Assembly: GCA_007126465.1 (NCBI GenBank)
Contig: SLBE01000082.1
Span: forward strand, 1 to 7,013
Length of the DNA stretch: 7,013 nucleotides
Source: Syntrophomonadaceae bacterium
Lineage (GTDB): Bacteria > Bacillota > Dethiobacteria > DTU022
Direction of reading: 5' to 3'
This document shows, in pieces, positions 6,425-7,013 of this stretch (positions within the stretch are counted from its first letter, which is position 1; every line of letters begins with the position of its first letter). Position numbers and translations under genes: made by a program. The notes beneath the pieces were generated by a model. That model did not search any database. It was not told the DNA's origin and saw nothing but the letters and a program-made list of their open reading frames with translations.

Positions 6425-7013
6425 AAGTTGCATTTGTTGCCTGGGGGGACCCACTGGATCCACATTTTGCTTCAGGAACCCCACTTTCAATTGTTCGCAT
6501 GCTTCGCAGCTGTGGTTATTCAGTGGAGGTCGTTCCCGCGGTAAATTATTATGAAAGCAGAAATTCTTTGTCTATTCTATCCTGGGTTAAAAGGTCTGTT
6601 AGTGATGGCAGGTTATCAGCTAAGGCCATGCTGAGGGTAAAAGATTTTTATTACAACCGGCTTACCTCTTCAAAGTATCTAAAAGAGTTTACTCCCTTGA
6701 TCCTGGCTGACAGGTCTGCAGCTGTGGAAAAAGCACTGGCGAATACTGATTACGACTTGCTTTTTGCCTGGAGCAATCACTTTACAGCTGACCTGAATAT
6801 TAATAAACCGGTTGTTTTTTGGAATGACTATACTTTCGCCGGTTACCTGGGTATATATCCGCCATTTGCAAAGCTTTGCCGGGAAACCATAGAGCATGGA
6901 CACCGCATGGAAGAATTAACCTTAAATAAAGCTGACCTGGCTATTTACAGCTCTGAATGGGCAGCTAAGACTGCTGCAGATAATTATTCTTTTAATCGGG
7001 ACAAGTTAAAAAT
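6421..7013 (+). CDS. Glycosyltransferase, GT4-like, N-terminal part, 3'-truncated by window edge
   Basis: The frame is open from the ATG at 6421 to the window end, giving 197 visible residues of what is normally a roughly 350-420-residue protein. The start MKVAFVAWGDP, then ASGTPLSIVRMLRSCGYSVEV (about 18-38), is the first strand and helix of a GT-B glycosyltransferase that senses the acceptor. PVVFWNDYTF (about 130-139) and the long helix leading to ADLAIYSSEWAAKTAADNY (about 171-189) match the end of the family 4 N-terminal domain, after which a 'V.PFG' strand would be expected just beyond the edge. The donor-sugar-binding C-terminal domain with its EX7E motif is not visible, so donor and acceptor are unknown. 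The start overlaps the methyltransferase stop as ATGA with a good GGAG site, so it belongs to the operon. Most likely it attaches a sugar to the pathway product or a surface glycan; the GT4 assignment is from the N-terminal pattern only. Confidence 0.78.
   Translation, partial: MKVAFVAWGDPLDPHFASGTPLSIVRMLRSCGYSVEVVPAVNYYESRNSLSILSWVKRSVSDGRLSAKAMLRVKDFYYNRLTSSKYLKEFTPLILADRSAAVEKALANTDYDLLFAWSNHFTADLNINKPVVFWNDYTFAGYLGIYPPFAKLCRETIEHGHRMEELTLNKADLAIYSSEWAAKTAADNYSFNRDKLK

Noticed and set aside
6679..6903. Minus-strand 74-codon ORF
   Set aside because: It lies wholly within the glycosyltransferase coding sequence, resembles no family I know, and is a shadow of the + strand gene.

Overview
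The window reads as chromosomal DNA of an anaerobic, moderately AT-rich bacterium, probably of the Clostridia/Peptococcaceae type. This is an inference from GGAG-type ribosome binding sites, middling GC content and two oxygen-sensitive radical SAM enzymes; the sequence alone does not fix the taxon. All supported genes lie on the + strand. There are no RNA genes, insertion sequences or CRISPR arrays, and no intergenic stretch exceeds 100 bases.

Layout: (1) positions 3-347 hold the C-terminal half of a purine-biosynthesis enzyme, SAICAR synthetase (PurC), cut by the window start. (2) A 95-base gap (348-442) has no gene, no clear terminator and only weak promoter-like sequence. (3) From 443 to the right edge runs a compact accessory operon of six genes: a PF14907-type nucleotidyltransferase (443-1768), an HPr-kinase-like P-loop protein (1775-2755), two paralogous B12-binding-type radical SAM proteins (2736-4193 and 4216-5601), a class I SAM-dependent methyltransferase (5594-6424) and the start of a GT4-like glycosyltransferase (6421 to the edge). 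Genes are separated by 6 or 22 bases or overlap by 4 to 20 bases, so they are very probably co-transcribed and partly translationally coupled.

How they may work together: the nucleotidyltransferase plus HPr-kinase-like pair is known from lasso-peptide tailoring loci (for example the paeninodin cluster) and from HPr-kinase-related loci of exosortase/exopolysaccharide regions. Here the pair is joined to two radical SAM enzymes, a methyltransferase and a glycosyltransferase. This looks like a biosynthetic or modification pathway for a peptide, glycan or glycolipid, using nucleotidyl or phosphoryl transfer, radical chemistry (possibly C-methylation), ordinary methylation and glycosylation. No precursor peptide, PqqD-like carrier, lasso cyclase, protease or transporter is visible, so the substrate is unknown and the operon continues beyond the right edge.
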